This document shows, one piece after another, positions 53,263 through 64,000 of a stretch of DNA of 64,000 nucleotides. The stretch comes from Gautieria morchelliformis (lineage: Eukaryota; Basidiomycota; Agaricomycetes; Gomphales; Gomphaceae): positions 62,001 to 126,000 of the forward strand of contig WHVA01000212.1 of NCBI GenBank assembly GCA_015179125.1. The letters run 5' to 3'. How positions within the stretch are numbered: the first letter of the stretch is position 1; each line of letters starts with the position of its first letter. The position numbers and the translations under genes were made by a program. The notes below the pieces were generated by a model. The model worked only from the letters and a program-made list of their open reading frames with translations, did no database searches and was not told where the DNA came from.

Positions 53263-56141
53263 ATGAGCAAGTCCCCTTTCGACAAGAAGGGCCTTCAAAG
53301 GCCGGTGGTGCCAATATCTGCGCCCCCCAATGTAGAGGACGAGGGTCAAATTCGTACAAGGCTGGGAAGATATGGTCTAGGCAAACTTTTCGACTTTGGA
53401 GGTGCGATATATCGCGCATACATCGTTTGTGATACCTGACTGTGGATATATAAGTTGAAGCACGGGGTATCGAGCGTGTTCCAGAAAATGAGAGACAAGA
53501 TAAACATGTCGTTGGCCTCCTACTCTTCTGGTTCTCGTATGTGAATTTTCCACTCGATGTGGCGTTCAGTTGACCTCTCAGTGCAGTGTGATTATCGTCC
53601 TGACCAATGTTTCCGTTGGCATGCTCGCCCAACAGAATTTCAAACTGACCTTCCCTGATACTGTTGGTGTTGTCATCGGGTTTGGAATTATGTGCGCTCG
53701 TCATCTCGTGCTTCGGGCGTCTGACCAATGACCATTTAATTCTATCAGTGGTTGCACACCCATTGCTTTCACTGCGATGCTTGGTCCCCGCTTCGGAATG
53801 CGTACCATGGTTATCACGCGTTATGCGTTCGGCTACTGGGGCGCTACGGCCGTGTCTCTTCTTAATATCTTGACCACGGTGCGCTCTCAGTCCCCGGACA
53901 GTGTAATATTTTCACCCATCATAGCACTTTTTCCTACTATCCGTGCGACTTTCCCTGGGGCAATTAATAATCTGAATCATCATCACTGTAAATTCCATCC
54001 ATTCCGTCGGGAAAGCTGGGATTCTCTGTCATCGTGGTTATTCTTGCGGGCCAGGTTCTCCATAACCTGAATTCAAACATGCCCCTTGTTGTTGGCGTGA
54101 TTCTCATTGGGTGCGTGGTTCTGCTCATGGGTGGTTCCTTTTGGCCCTCTCGCTCCTCGTCTTCTCTCGAACCCCTTTTTATTATGAATATCCGAGCTTC
54201 CCTAAATTCGTATGTCCATGGATTTTTTAAGATGGCGTTGCAAGGGCAACGCTATATACCACTCGTCTTCACCTATCAATGTTACCTTCTATATTCATTC
54301 ATTCGTCATTCTCACATAACCCACCACGTTATTCTAGGATTATTTCAGGTAAGCAGGGGCTCAATTATGATATTCCCAGCTGTGCTGAGTTATAGCTGCC
54401 TGTGTGCCCTCCTGCCTGCAAAAAATTCTGTCTCATCCAATGCGATATCTGTCGACGCGATGCATACTCAACCATATGACCAATAGTACTAATCTGTTTC
54501 ATCGGGTATGCGTACCATTCTTCCCATATTATTAGTCTACGAGCACTTACACGGTTAAACCCCGCCTTCCTGCAGATATGACGTACGTCGCATACATCGG
54601 TCACCTATTGTCAACCTGTGATGAGATAAGTCCTTGCTCAGTTTCTACACCATTACGAACGCTACTCGTGGCTCCTCATGTCGGTTCTCTTCATCATGGT
54701 ATATTCCCTCGGCGGCCATGCTGGTGCGTCTTCTCGATCTCGTTGTATTCGTTCTCGACATCCTTCCTTAATTAACTAGTCCATGTGAGACCTGTCAAAT
54801 ATCCACACATGCTTCTCCTAGATGTCCGATTCTCCCTGCTCGTCTTCTTGAATCTGCATGGTTTTCACGTCTATCCAGGTTACCAGATTTCGCTGGAAGT
54901 TCCCTTCGAAGCGCCAGCTGGTCACCTCCGTGCCGCAGATATTCTAAGCTTCGGAGGAGTTGTTTTCTCATCGTCTGCGGGATGGGCACCCGTGTTTGTG
55001 TTTGTTCCGATTTTGGATGTGGAAATCACTCACCCGTTCACCTTTAGTGCAGCTGACTTCAACTGCCGCTTCCCAGCGAATACACGTCCCGCCAAAATCT
55101 TCGTGATCACATTCCTCGGGGTGCTTCTTCCTATTGTTTTCATTTTGCTCCTGGGTGCGTTACTCGTGACAGTCCCCGCGTATGCCGAGGCATATGGAAA
55201 CGGCGATGCGGCTGGAGTATTAAGGAAAGGTGCGTGTATTATACACCATGGGCAGGTCATAGCTGCAGTGGCGGTTATCTCCTTCCATAAGTATTTGAAC
55301 CATGGGGACGTGGTGGGGACTTCATTCTGGCGCTACTTGCTCTTTCCGTAATCGCGAATAACAGTAAGTAGTGACATCGTCTATGGTGAACGCTCATTGA
55401 CGTTACATCTTGCGAAGTCGCTAATACATGTACGGCACGGGCATATCTTTTGCTATTTTTCCACGCTTGAACCTCTTTCCTTACTTGCAGATTCCGCCGG
55501 CCTGTCAATGCAGACACTCATCCCACCATTCCGCCGCATTCCACGCGCGATATTCACCGTGCTTGCTTTCATCATATACACTGTGGCAGGCGTTGCAGGT
55601 CGTCAGCATTTTAGTGTGTTCCTAAAGAATTTCCTTGCCGTGGTAGGTTTTCGCTGTCATTGCTACCTCAGGTCATTCATTTGCACCTCCGGAAGGTGGG
55701 ATATTGGGTCTCATTTTGGGTTGTAATTCTTCTTGAGGAACACTACATCTTTCGTCGGAAAGATGGCGTGCTTGGTGGGTATGATTTAGATGCTTATGAC
55801 ACCCCCCATCTGTCAGTCAACCTTCTTTCTTAGTGATGTCCCTTCTCCGACACAGATTTTCGCTTGCAGGTTGCCAGTCGGGCTCGCGGCCATGTATGTT
55901 CATTCAAAATTTCAAGATAGCACCTGGCCTCATGCTAATCTCTTGATGAACCTGTAGTTTTGCTAGTCTTTGTGGAATTTGTGGTGCAGTGATTTCCATG
56001 GCGCAAGTGTGGCATATTGGCCCTGTGGCTGCAAAGCTAGGCCCTTCCGGCGGCGACATGGGATTTGAGTTTGCAGCTGTCTTCGCTGGGGTAGTCTATC
56101 CCCAACTTCGATGGCTGGAGATCAGAAAATGGGGGCGGTGA
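53263..56141 (+). CDS. NCS1/Fcy-type purine-cytosine permease, copy 2 (multi-exon)
   Basis: Starts at ATG 53263 (MSKSPFDKKGLQRP) and stops at 56139-56141. In-frame exon chain that I could follow: ...GKLFDFG / VEARGIERVPENERQDKH..FWFS / VIIVLTNVSVGMLAQQNF / GCTPIAFTAMLGPRFGMRT / LGFSVIVVILAGQVLHNLN, then FLHHYERYSWLLMSVLF / GYQISLEVPFEAPAGHL / AADFNCRFPANTRPAKIF / VFEPWGRGGDFILALLALSV / the 12-nt microexon at 55418-55429 / SAGLSMQTLIPPFRRIPRA / GYWVSFWVVILLEEHY / the C-terminal exon ending RKWGR. The microexon encodes ANT where copies 1 and 3 have PNT, a change in a conserved NNxPNTY motif. The region about 54120-54625 between TM4 and FLHHYERY is unresolved. Role as for copy 1, which it resembles more than copy 3. 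Confidence 0.8.
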
Positions 56142-56636
56142 TTCACCCTGTCCGTGAGAGGGTGGTGGACGTTCATATTAAGCAATTGTAGACTACCAAA
56201 GGGATCTATCCACCCAGGACGTTGTGTCGGATTATGCCCCGCGTACAGTATGAAGACTCTATAGAGGCCAAATTACCTAAGGCGCCCAAATGTTAATCGG
56301 TGACCGGTGAGGAGTCCATTAGTCCCCGAAGTATCCGGGCGCTAGTGGTTATTTTTGCCTGTCGCTCGAAAAGGAAATCCTTTGTGTGGGCCGTAAATCC
56401 CTGATTTCATTGTGAAAAACCTGCTGAAAACCCGTACTAGTGCGTACGGATTTTAAGTAAGTGTCGTTCTTCCTCAGGATGTGGAGACACGCGAGGTACC
56501 CGCGATGACATTCAAGCGATCGGATCACAGTATATACTTAGTATCCGGCTGCTCGACGCTCACGCTCAAAAAGGGTCTAGAAGCTGTGATAAGCACTTTT
56601 GACTTGTCAGCGACTTCTTCCTCGTTCTTCACTACA
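56142..56636. other. Spacer between permease copies 2 and 3
   Basis: 495 bp with the 3' flank of copy 2 (shared with copies 1 and 3 for about 90 bp) and the promoter of copy 3. No other gene seen. Confidence 0.45.
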
Positions 56637-59620
56637 ATGAGCAACTCCTCTTTCGACAAGGAGAAGGCCTTTGAACCAGTGGGGTCAATACCTGTGGCTG
56701 TCAAGGCAGAGGACGAAGGTCAAATCCGCGCAAGGTTAGGCAGATATGGTCTAGGCAAGCTTTTCGACGCGGGAGGTGTGTGATTATATACACCGCCCAC
56801 ATCGTGTGCAATGATTCACTCGGGGTATGCAAGTCGAAGCCCGGGGTATCGAGCGTGTCCCAGAATATGAGAGGCAAAATAAACATGCCATTGGCCTCAT
56901 ACTCTTCTGGTTCTCGTACGTGAATCTCCCACATGACGTGGCGTTTGGTTGACCTCGCAGAGCAGCGTGAACATCGTCTTGACCACTCTCCCCATCGGGA
57001 TGCTCGCCCAACAGATTTTCACGCTGACCTTTCCCCATGCAGTAGGTGTTATCGTCGGGTTTGCAACTATGTACGCTCGGGTGGCCATCTTGTGCTTCGA
57101 GATTGTGACCATTTCTATCAGTGGTAGCACAGCCGCTGCTTTCGTTGCGATGCTTGGTCCCCGCTTCGGAATGCGTACCATGGTTATCACACGTTATGCG
57201 TTCGGTTACTGGGGCGCTACGTTTGTGTGTCTTCTCAATATCTTGACGGAGGTGCGCTCTCAGTACTCCAGCCATGTAATACTTTCACCGATGCATATCG
57301 CTACATCCTTCTACTATTCGCGTCCCTCTTCATGGTGCAACTACACTCCACACTATTGTCCCTTACATTCCGCGGGGAAAGCTGGGATTTTCTGTCATCG
57401 CGGTGATTCTCGCTGGCCAGGTTCTACATAACGTAAATCCACATATGCCCCTTGTTGTTGGCGTGATTCTCATAGGGTGCGTGATTCTGTCCATTGAGCG
57501 TTGACTCCATGATCGTGGTTCCTTCACCATCTCGCTTGTGGTATTTTCTCATATTTCTCGTTTTTATTACGAATATCCGTGCTTTCATAAATTCGACCGT
57601 CCATCAATTTCTAATGCAGTTGCGACCGCAACTGAACCTACACCCCACTCTGGTCTTCACTTTCTGTTGCTTGCCTTCCATATTCGTTCTTTCAGCCTTC
57701 TCATACAATCCATCCCGGCAATCTAGACTTATTTCAGGTAAGGCTGGGCACAGTTATCGTGTCCCCAGCTGTTCTGAATAATGTGTGCGTCTGTGCTTTC
57801 CCGCGTCTGTGCTTGCCCCCTCTGCAAAATCCTGGTCCTTCGTACATTCAATGGTGACGTTGGTTGATGCATACTCAACAACATAACTAATAGTACTAAT
57901 TTGTTTCATCGGGTATGCGTAGCATTTTTCCCATTTTCGATGCAAACGCTTATATCACCTCCCTGCAGATATGACGTATGTTGTATACACCGGTCACCTG
58001 GTGTCGTCTGTGATGTGATGTGTTCTTCCCCAGTTTCTACATCATTACGAACGCTACGCATGGCTCCTCATGTCAGTACTTTTCATCATCGTATATGCCC
58101 TCGGTGGACATGCTGGTGCGTATGCTCGGGCCCATTTTATTCGTTCTCGCAATATCATTCAGGCTTAACATGTTGCCGGTCCTTATTTGAAACGTCGCCT
58201 TACTACTGTGACTTTCGATCTATTCACCCCAAATACCTGTCCAATGTCCACACTTGAGTACCGTAGACTTCCTATATTCTCTCTGTTCATTTTATGTTTC
58301 GAATCTGCCTCGTTTTATTTACTACTTCATATGCTTCTTCGACTATCCAGGTTACGAGATTTTGCCACAAGTCCCCCTTGAAGCCCCAGCCGGTCACCTC
58401 CGTGCCGCAGATATTCTAAGCTTCGGAGGAGTTGTTTTCTCATCGTCTGCGGGATGGGCACCCGTGTTCGTGTTTCCTCTGCTTTTGTCTACTTCTGTAG
58501 GAAACCCTAACCCGTTCGTTCACCTTTTAGTGCAGCTGACTTCAATTGTCGTCTCCCAGTGAACACACGTCCCACCAAAATATTCATGCTCACTTTCCTC
58601 GGGATCCTCCTTCCTATTGTATTTATCATGGCTCTGGGTGCGGTACTCATGACAGTCCCCGCGTATGCTGAGGCATATATAAACGGTGAGGCGGCTGGAG
58701 TATTAAGCAAAGGTGCGGTGCACCATACACCGTGGACAGATTATAGCAGTGACGTTTATGTTCTTCCACTAGTATTTGAACCATGGGGGCGTGGTGGCGA
58801 CTTTGTTCTGGTGCTCCTTTCTCTTTCCGTAATCGCGAATAACAGTACGTGGTGAAGCCTTGCGCGGTGAACGCGCATTGACATTGCCTGTTGCGAAGTT
58901 CCTAATACGTGTGCGGCACGGATATCCATCATTTTCCAGTTTGCCACGCTTGACCATATTTCCTTGCACTTGCAGATTCCACCGGCCTGTCGATGCAGAC
59001 ACTCATCCCACCATTCCGCCACATTCCACGCGCGATATTCACCGTGCTCGCCTTCATCATTTACACTGTGGCAGGCGTTGCAGGTCGCCAGCATTTTACT
59101 ATATTCCTAAACAATTTCCTTGCAGTGGTAGGTGTTCGCTGCCATTGCTACCTTAGCTCACTTGTGTTTCACCTCGGGAAGCTGGGATATTGGCTCTCAT
59201 TCTGGGTTGTAATTCTTCTTGAGGAACACTACATCTTTCGTCGGAAAGATGGCGTGCTCGGCGGGTATGATTTAGATGCTTATGACACCCCGCGTCTGTC
59301 AGTCAAGATACTTTCTTAGTGATGTCCTTTCTCCGACTCACTCTTTCACTTGCAGGTTGCCAGTCGGGCTCGCGGCCATGTATGTTCAGTCAACATAGCG
59401 CCTGGCCTCATGCTAATCTCTCGACGAACCTCGTAGTTTTGCTAGTCTTTGCGGCATTGGTGGCGCAGTTATTTCCATGGCGCAAGTGTGGTATATTGGC
59501 CCTGTAGCTGCAAAGCTAGGCCCCTTCGGTGGCGACATGGGCTTTGAGTTTGCAGCTGTTTTCACTGGGGTAGTCTATCCCCCACTTCGATGGCTGGAGA
59601 TCAGAAAATGGGGGCGGTGA
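56637..59620 (+). CDS. NCS1/Fcy-type purine-cytosine permease, copy 3 (multi-exon)
   Basis: Starts at ATG 56637 (MSNSSFDKEKAFEP) and stops at 59618-59620. The first exons are 56637-56775, 56834-56915, 56966-57070, 57122-57251 and 57382-57476, all in frame, giving FSVNIVLTTLPIGMLAQQIF, AMLGPRFGMRTMVITRYAFG and LGFSVIAVILAGQVLHNVN. Later exons give FLHHYERYAWLLMSVLFII (from 58034), VPLEAPAGHLRAADILSFG, AADFNCRLPVNTRPTKIF, VFEPWGRGGDFVLVLLSLSV (ends 58844), the 12-nt microexon 58899-58910, STGLSMQTLIPPFRHIPRA (from 58976), LGYWLSFWVVILLEEHYIF, and FASLCGIGGAVISMAQVW to RKWGR. The family's PNTY and C-terminal GGDMGFEFA...PPLRWLE motifs are present. Exons between 57476 and 58034 are unresolved. 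It is the most divergent of the three copies. Confidence 0.82.
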
Positions 59621-60116
59621 TTCACCAAGTCCATCTTGGAATGGGCTTTCTGCCAAGCAATTGTACTACATGGATCTATTCACCGAAGACGTTGTGTTGG
59701 ATTATGTCGACTAGCTTGGGATTCTCGACGACCGTCTTGAATAAATATTCGTCGCTAATAGAATTTAACCTTGCCCTCTCGATAATACATCCAATGATCT
59801 TCGCCGGGGAGTAATACTCTGTTGGACTGAACGTGGCTTTTGCTACGCAGATAAGTCGTCGGTCTTCTCGAAACATTCTCAGCAAGGTCCGAGCATCGAG
59901 TCCAACCTCACCTTCTCGAAACATTCTCGAGGAAAGTGCAGGCACCCACTGCAGGAAGACCAGGCACTTACCTTAAGTACATTACACACTGATACTGTAT
60001 ATCACACCCCCTTTGAGGTTTATCACTGAGTCAGTATGCTTTCTCATCCTGCTTATGGCACACAACTCAGCCCCTGTTAGGACCCAGCCTGCTACTTACC
60101 GGGTATACCCTTTTGC
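59621..60116. other. Spacer between permease copy 3 and copia-2
   Basis: The minus-strand frame 59945-59676 (89 codons, with MFREGEVGLDARTLLRMFRED and an ISDEYLFKTVVENP segment) is protein-like but unrecognised. It contains a short direct repeat (CTTCTCGAAACATTCTC at about 59866 and 59913), so I do not call it a gene. The last five bases (TTTGC, 60112-60116) are the left half of the presumed copia-2 target duplication. Confidence 0.3.
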
Positions 60117-60350
60117 TGTTAGTAATCGGGACGATGACACCGCCGAGGCAGAGCCGGCACGCACTTAGCCGGAGGTTCGAGATCGCTCTCGACCCCGGGT
60201 TGCTGGTGCACCGGCATCGCATCGGCACAGCAGCTCGAAGAGATTGGTAATACAATGGACATCATATTTTGTATATAAGGCAGATGATCTTGTACAGATC
60301 GTAGAATATCAGATTATTATATCTCCTTCATTCCACAGGTTATGGGCCCC
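60117..60350 (+). repeat. Copia-2 5' LTR and primer-binding site
   Basis: 221-bp LTR with a TATATAAGG box near 60277. It keeps the segment ACTTAGCCGGAGGTTCGAG that the copia-1 5' LTR has lost. The next bases GGTTATGGGCCC are the half-tRNA primer site. Confidence 0.9.
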
Positions 60351-60416
60351 GCGCATAACTAAACTACTACAAATCTAACTACGCTCTATACTCCAATAAC
60401 TCAATACCGATCGACG

Positions 60417-63400
60417 ATGTCGAGTAGCAACAACACGTACAAGATCGATCCCTTGAACGGGGATAATTACGCAGCGTGGCGCCGGCGGCTCGAGTGGATA
60501 CTCGATGACTTAGATCTGTGGGACGTGGCTATCGGCAGGGAGACGGAACCGAGACCGGCAGATGCCGACAACGTCACTGCGAGTGAGCAGCAGGAGATCG
60601 ACGATTGGAGAAGGAAAGACAAGAAAGCTAGAAAAGAGATTTGCCTCAGAGTTGCCGATGAACAACTAGTTTACATCAATCAGACGATGTCTGCATTTGC
60701 TGTATGGACTAGTCTACAAGCTATATTCGAATCTAAGGGAGCAGTGGGGATTGTAAATCTCCGAAGAGATTTCTTCCGGACGCTTGCCGAGGACGGCGCG
60801 AACATGGAGGAGCACGTACGCAAGCTCCGCGGCATTCAACAGGAATTGAATGCGCGGGGGCATTACATCAGTGACACCGAGTTCTCGAACACGTTGCTGA
60901 CGTCATTACCAGATTCTTGGTCGGCGTTTATTACGGCAGTAAACGCCAGTGGAGCCGGGACAACAGCTGATATATTAATAGCTCGGGTCCTCGATGAGGA
61001 TCGAGCACGGAAAGCTGGATCGGCACGGCAGACGGCGCTTAAGGCGCAACAACGTCACAGGACCAGGAAAGATGACTCAGGAGCAACAAAGGGAAAGTGC
61101 CGAAATTGCGGCAAGAAGGGTCATTACGTGAAGGACTGTTGGGCGAAAGGTGGCGGCAAGGAGGGCCAAGCACCAAAATGGTTCAAATCAGGGAACAAAG
61201 AAACAGTCAAACAAGCAGAAGAAAAGGACTTCGCATTTGTATCTAAGGAGGTAGCATACAGTGCTATATCCGCATCCGACTGGTTAGCCGATTCAGCGGC
61301 AACAACACATATAGCTAGAAGCCGAAACGATTTCGCTAGCTATGCCGAGGAACCATCAGAAATCGAAGGAATTTCACCCGGTGCGGTACTACATACACAA
61401 GGCCGAGGCACTATATACATGGAATTCAAGATCGGCGCCAAGACGAACACGATCGAGCTACGTGACGTCAAACACGCACCAGATGCGCCGAACAACCTTA
61501 TCAGCGTAGGGCGTTTAACTGATAAGGGCAACACGGCCACATTTTCAGGCACCGGCGTCGAATTCAAATCACGCGCCGGAGTTACCTTCGCACAGGGACA
61601 GAAGCGTGGGCGGCTATTCTGTATGAAGGCACGGGTCACTCGATCAGTCGAGGCACGGGACTTTGCCGCAGCGGCAAAAGGACGGTCATGGGACAAATGG
61701 CACAGGATACTAGGGCACGTCAACATAAACTCAATTAAATTGTTGAAATCTAACGATCTAGTCACCGGACTTGAGATCGACGAGTCAAACGAGCCGAGCC
61801 AGTGCAAGGCATGCATACAAGGCAAGCGGCATGTGGAGCCGTTCCCCAAAAGAGCCGAGGACACTGTAGAACAGGTCGGTGACCTGACAGTATCCGATGT
61901 ATGGGGACCTGCCCAGACCGAGGGACCATCGCGTGAGAAATACTTTTATTCTTTCACGGACATCAAATCGAGGTACACCGTAATCTATTTTGGGAGCACC
62001 AAAGATGAAGCGCTCAGACACTTCGAGACGTACAAGGCATTCCTCGAGACCCAAACAGGTCAGAAACTGAAGAGGTTTCGCTCGGATAATGGAGGGGAAT
62101 ATGTCAATAAAAATTTCAAGGAATTTTGTGCAAAATATGGCATTATCATGGAGACCACAGCTCCATACTCCCCAGCCCAGAATGGAATTGCCGAACGACT
62201 CAACCGGACCTTACTCGAGCACGCACGGGCAATGATATTTGCCAAGAACCTGCCAAAAATACTCTGGCCCGAGGCCGTGGCTTACGCGTGTTATATCAAA
62301 AATCGATCACCCACGCGAGCGCTTGGAGGTGACGCAACACCGTTCCAGGCACTATTCGGCAAGAAGCCGAACATAGCACGTCTAGAGGAATTCGGGACAA
62401 ATTGCTGGGTTATGGTGCCGGATCAACGTCGAGCCAAACTTGATCCAAAAGCAGAAGAACATATATTCGTCAGAGTAGCTGAACATGCAAAGGCCTGGAG
62501 GTACTACAATAAAGCCTCAAAGCACGTTCAAGTATCTAGGAACATTACATTTGACGAAAATGACAACCGACTCTACCCCATCCCAGATAACGACGATGAC
62601 GACATGGCACCGCTCGAGGGGAGCACTCACCGCGCGAGCATGTGCCGGACCCGATCACATCTACCCCACAGACGTCATCACCCCACACGATGCCCGTTCC
62701 TGATCCACCTGAACAAGCGCCAGCTCCACAGATCCGACGGAGCGCGCGTATCACTCAAAGACCGGATTACCGGAAGCTGAATAATTCAGGATGCACCGAG
62801 CAGGTTTACATAACGAAAGAAATCGTCACTGAACCTGAGAATTACAGAGCGGCGGTATCACGTGATGATGCACCGATCTGGGAGAAAGCGATGGAAATTG
62901 AGATGGACCAACACAAGACGTTAGGAACATGGGAGCTAACAGAACTACCACCCGGACGAGTAGCTATCGGTTGCCGATGGGTATACGCTGTCAAAACGCA
63001 ACCGGATGGACAATTCGATAAGGCTAAAGCAAGGGTTGTGGCTCAAGGATTCACACAGAGGCCAGGGATGGATTACTACGAGATAACCTCACCCGTGGTC
63101 AAATTCGATTCACTACGTGTTCTATTAGCGATCGCAAACACACTCGATTGGGAAATCGAAATGATGGATGTCAAAGGCGCCTACCTCAATTCAACCATAG
63201 ATGAGGAGATCTACATGCGCCAGCCCGACGGATTTGATGATGGATCTGGACGCGTTCTAAGAATATACAGAGCGCTCTACGGACTCAAACAATCGGGGCG
63301 AGCTTGGCATCAGCGCTTACGCAAATCACTACTCAATCTCGGCTTCCATCAAAGTACAGCCGATGAATGCGTCTACATCAGACAAGATAAGGACTCAATC

Positions 63401-64000
63401 GAAGTCATATCAGTATATGTGGACGACTTTGGACTATTTGCTGACTCCAAAGGAGGGATGATTAAGCTCAAGGGGGAGCTTCATGGGAAATTCCCTTTAA
63501 CAGATTTAGGAGAAATGAAGAAAATATTGGGAATTAGAGTTGAGAGGAATAGGGATGAGGGAACACTGATCATGTCACAAGGGCATTACATCGACATCAT
63601 ACTCGATCGATTCAACATGACAATGGCACATTCGGTATCTACACCTCTGCATAAAATGATCAAACTCACGACACCCATGGACTCAACAGGTCCAACTGCC
63701 GAAGTACCCTATGCTAAGGCGGTCGGATCACTCATGTATGCAGCACTCAGCACGCGACCTGATTTGGCTTTTACCGTACAACATCTGAGCCAATTCACTA
63801 CTACTTACGGAACCGAGCACTGGACGGCGATCAAGCACGCGCTCAGGTACCTCAAAGGGTCACGTGACGACGGCATAATCTTCCGACGAGACGCTGGTCT
63901 CGACCTCGAAATATTTGTCGACTCGGATTATGCTAATAGAAACGACGCACTATCTATTAGTGGCTACGTAGCTATACTAGGAGGAGGAACCATTGCATGG
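60417..64000 (+). pseudogene. gag-pol: Copia-2 gag-pol polyprotein, one frameshift, incomplete at window end
   Basis: From ATG 60417 the frame is open for 787 codons, covering Gag, the zinc knuckle CRNCGKKGHYVKDC, protease ADSAATTHI, the WHRILGHVN module and integrase (DLTVSDVWGP, RSDNGGEYV, NGIAERLNRTLLEHAR). It then shifts at about 62617, where GAGGGG has one G fewer than copia-1 (GAGGGGG), and stops at 62780. The reverse transcriptase (VYVDDFGLF near 63420) and RNase H continue in the shifted frame to the window end without a stop that I noticed. It is the best preserved of the copia-1/2 pair: a single-base loss separates it from a complete frame in the part visible. Expression would make a Gag-integrase fragment only. 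Confidence 0.92.

Larger units (their letters stand above)
60117..64000 (+). mobile_element. Copia-2: Ty1/copia element, same family as copia-1, truncated by window end
   Basis: The 5' LTR at 60117-60337 (221 bp, TGTTAGTAATCGG ... CATTCCACA) is followed by the initiator-Met half-tRNA primer site at 60338-60350 and the gag-pol frame from 60417. Sequence identity to copia-1 is high throughout. The 3' end and right target duplication lie outside the window. Confidence 0.92.

Noticed and set aside
1..64000. tRNA, rRNA, CRISPR or prokaryotic-type operon features
   Set aside because: No cloverleaf with the usual T-arm consensus, no rRNA words and no regularly spaced identical repeats with unique spacers were seen.

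Overview
This 64-kb window looks like a transposon-rich stretch of a basidiomycete (probably Agaricomycetes) nuclear genome. Host genes are cut by many 50-70 nt GT-AG introns, nothing is organised as an operon, and the repeats are LTR and tyrosine-recombinase retrotransposons typical of mushroom-forming fungi. No rRNA, tRNA, CRISPR array, replication origin or bacterial operon was seen.

Host genes. Five spliced genes can be supported. (1) A 718-aa multi-span membrane protein of unknown function on the minus strand (19410-21745, 4 exons, frame-checked). (2) A 618-aa FAD-dependent monooxygenase-like protein on the plus strand (28331-30923, 9 exons, frame-checked). (3-5) Three paralogous NCS1/Fcy-type purine-cytosine permease genes: copy 1 on the minus strand (23259-26178) and copies 2 and 3 in tandem on the plus strand (53263-56141 and 56637-59620). 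All three permeases share one splice framework, including a 12-nt microexon. The rest of the window is mostly mobile DNA inserted between these genes.

Layout. 1-5.8 kb: old repeats, a degraded hAT transposase tail and AT-rich tandem repeats. 5.8-15.3 kb: a complete but mutated Ty3/gypsy chromovirus (gypsy-1, minus strand, 5-bp target duplication) with an accessory gene on the opposite strand and a solo LTR of another family inside its pol. 15.3-19.4 kb: inverted copies of the left-end repeats, a promoter-like region with an array of TCACnTGA motifs, and a 440-bp AT-rich foldback. 19.4-31 kb: host genes 1, 3 and 2, with a hairpin cluster and a palindromic minisatellite between them. 31.25-36.45 kb: copia-1, a degraded Ty1/copia element whose 3' LTR holds a solo gypsy-1 LTR. 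36.9-52.85 kb: a nest. Copia-3 (minus strand, target duplication ATGAG) is split by gypsy-2 (39260-45254, target duplication ATCAT) in its integrase and by a Ngaro-type tyrosine-recombinase retrotransposon (47096-52514, split direct repeats, no target duplication) in its gag. 53-59.6 kb: permease copies 2 and 3. 60.1-64 kb: copia-2, a relative of copia-1, running off the window.

The mobile elements work through their own gag, protease, reverse transcriptase/RNase H and integrase or recombinase. The three copia elements all carry a primer-binding site matching the anticodon arm of initiator tRNA-Met. Most copies are inactivated by CpG-type C-to-T stops, small indels or nesting. If its two insertions are ignored, copia-3 keeps one uninterrupted reading frame.
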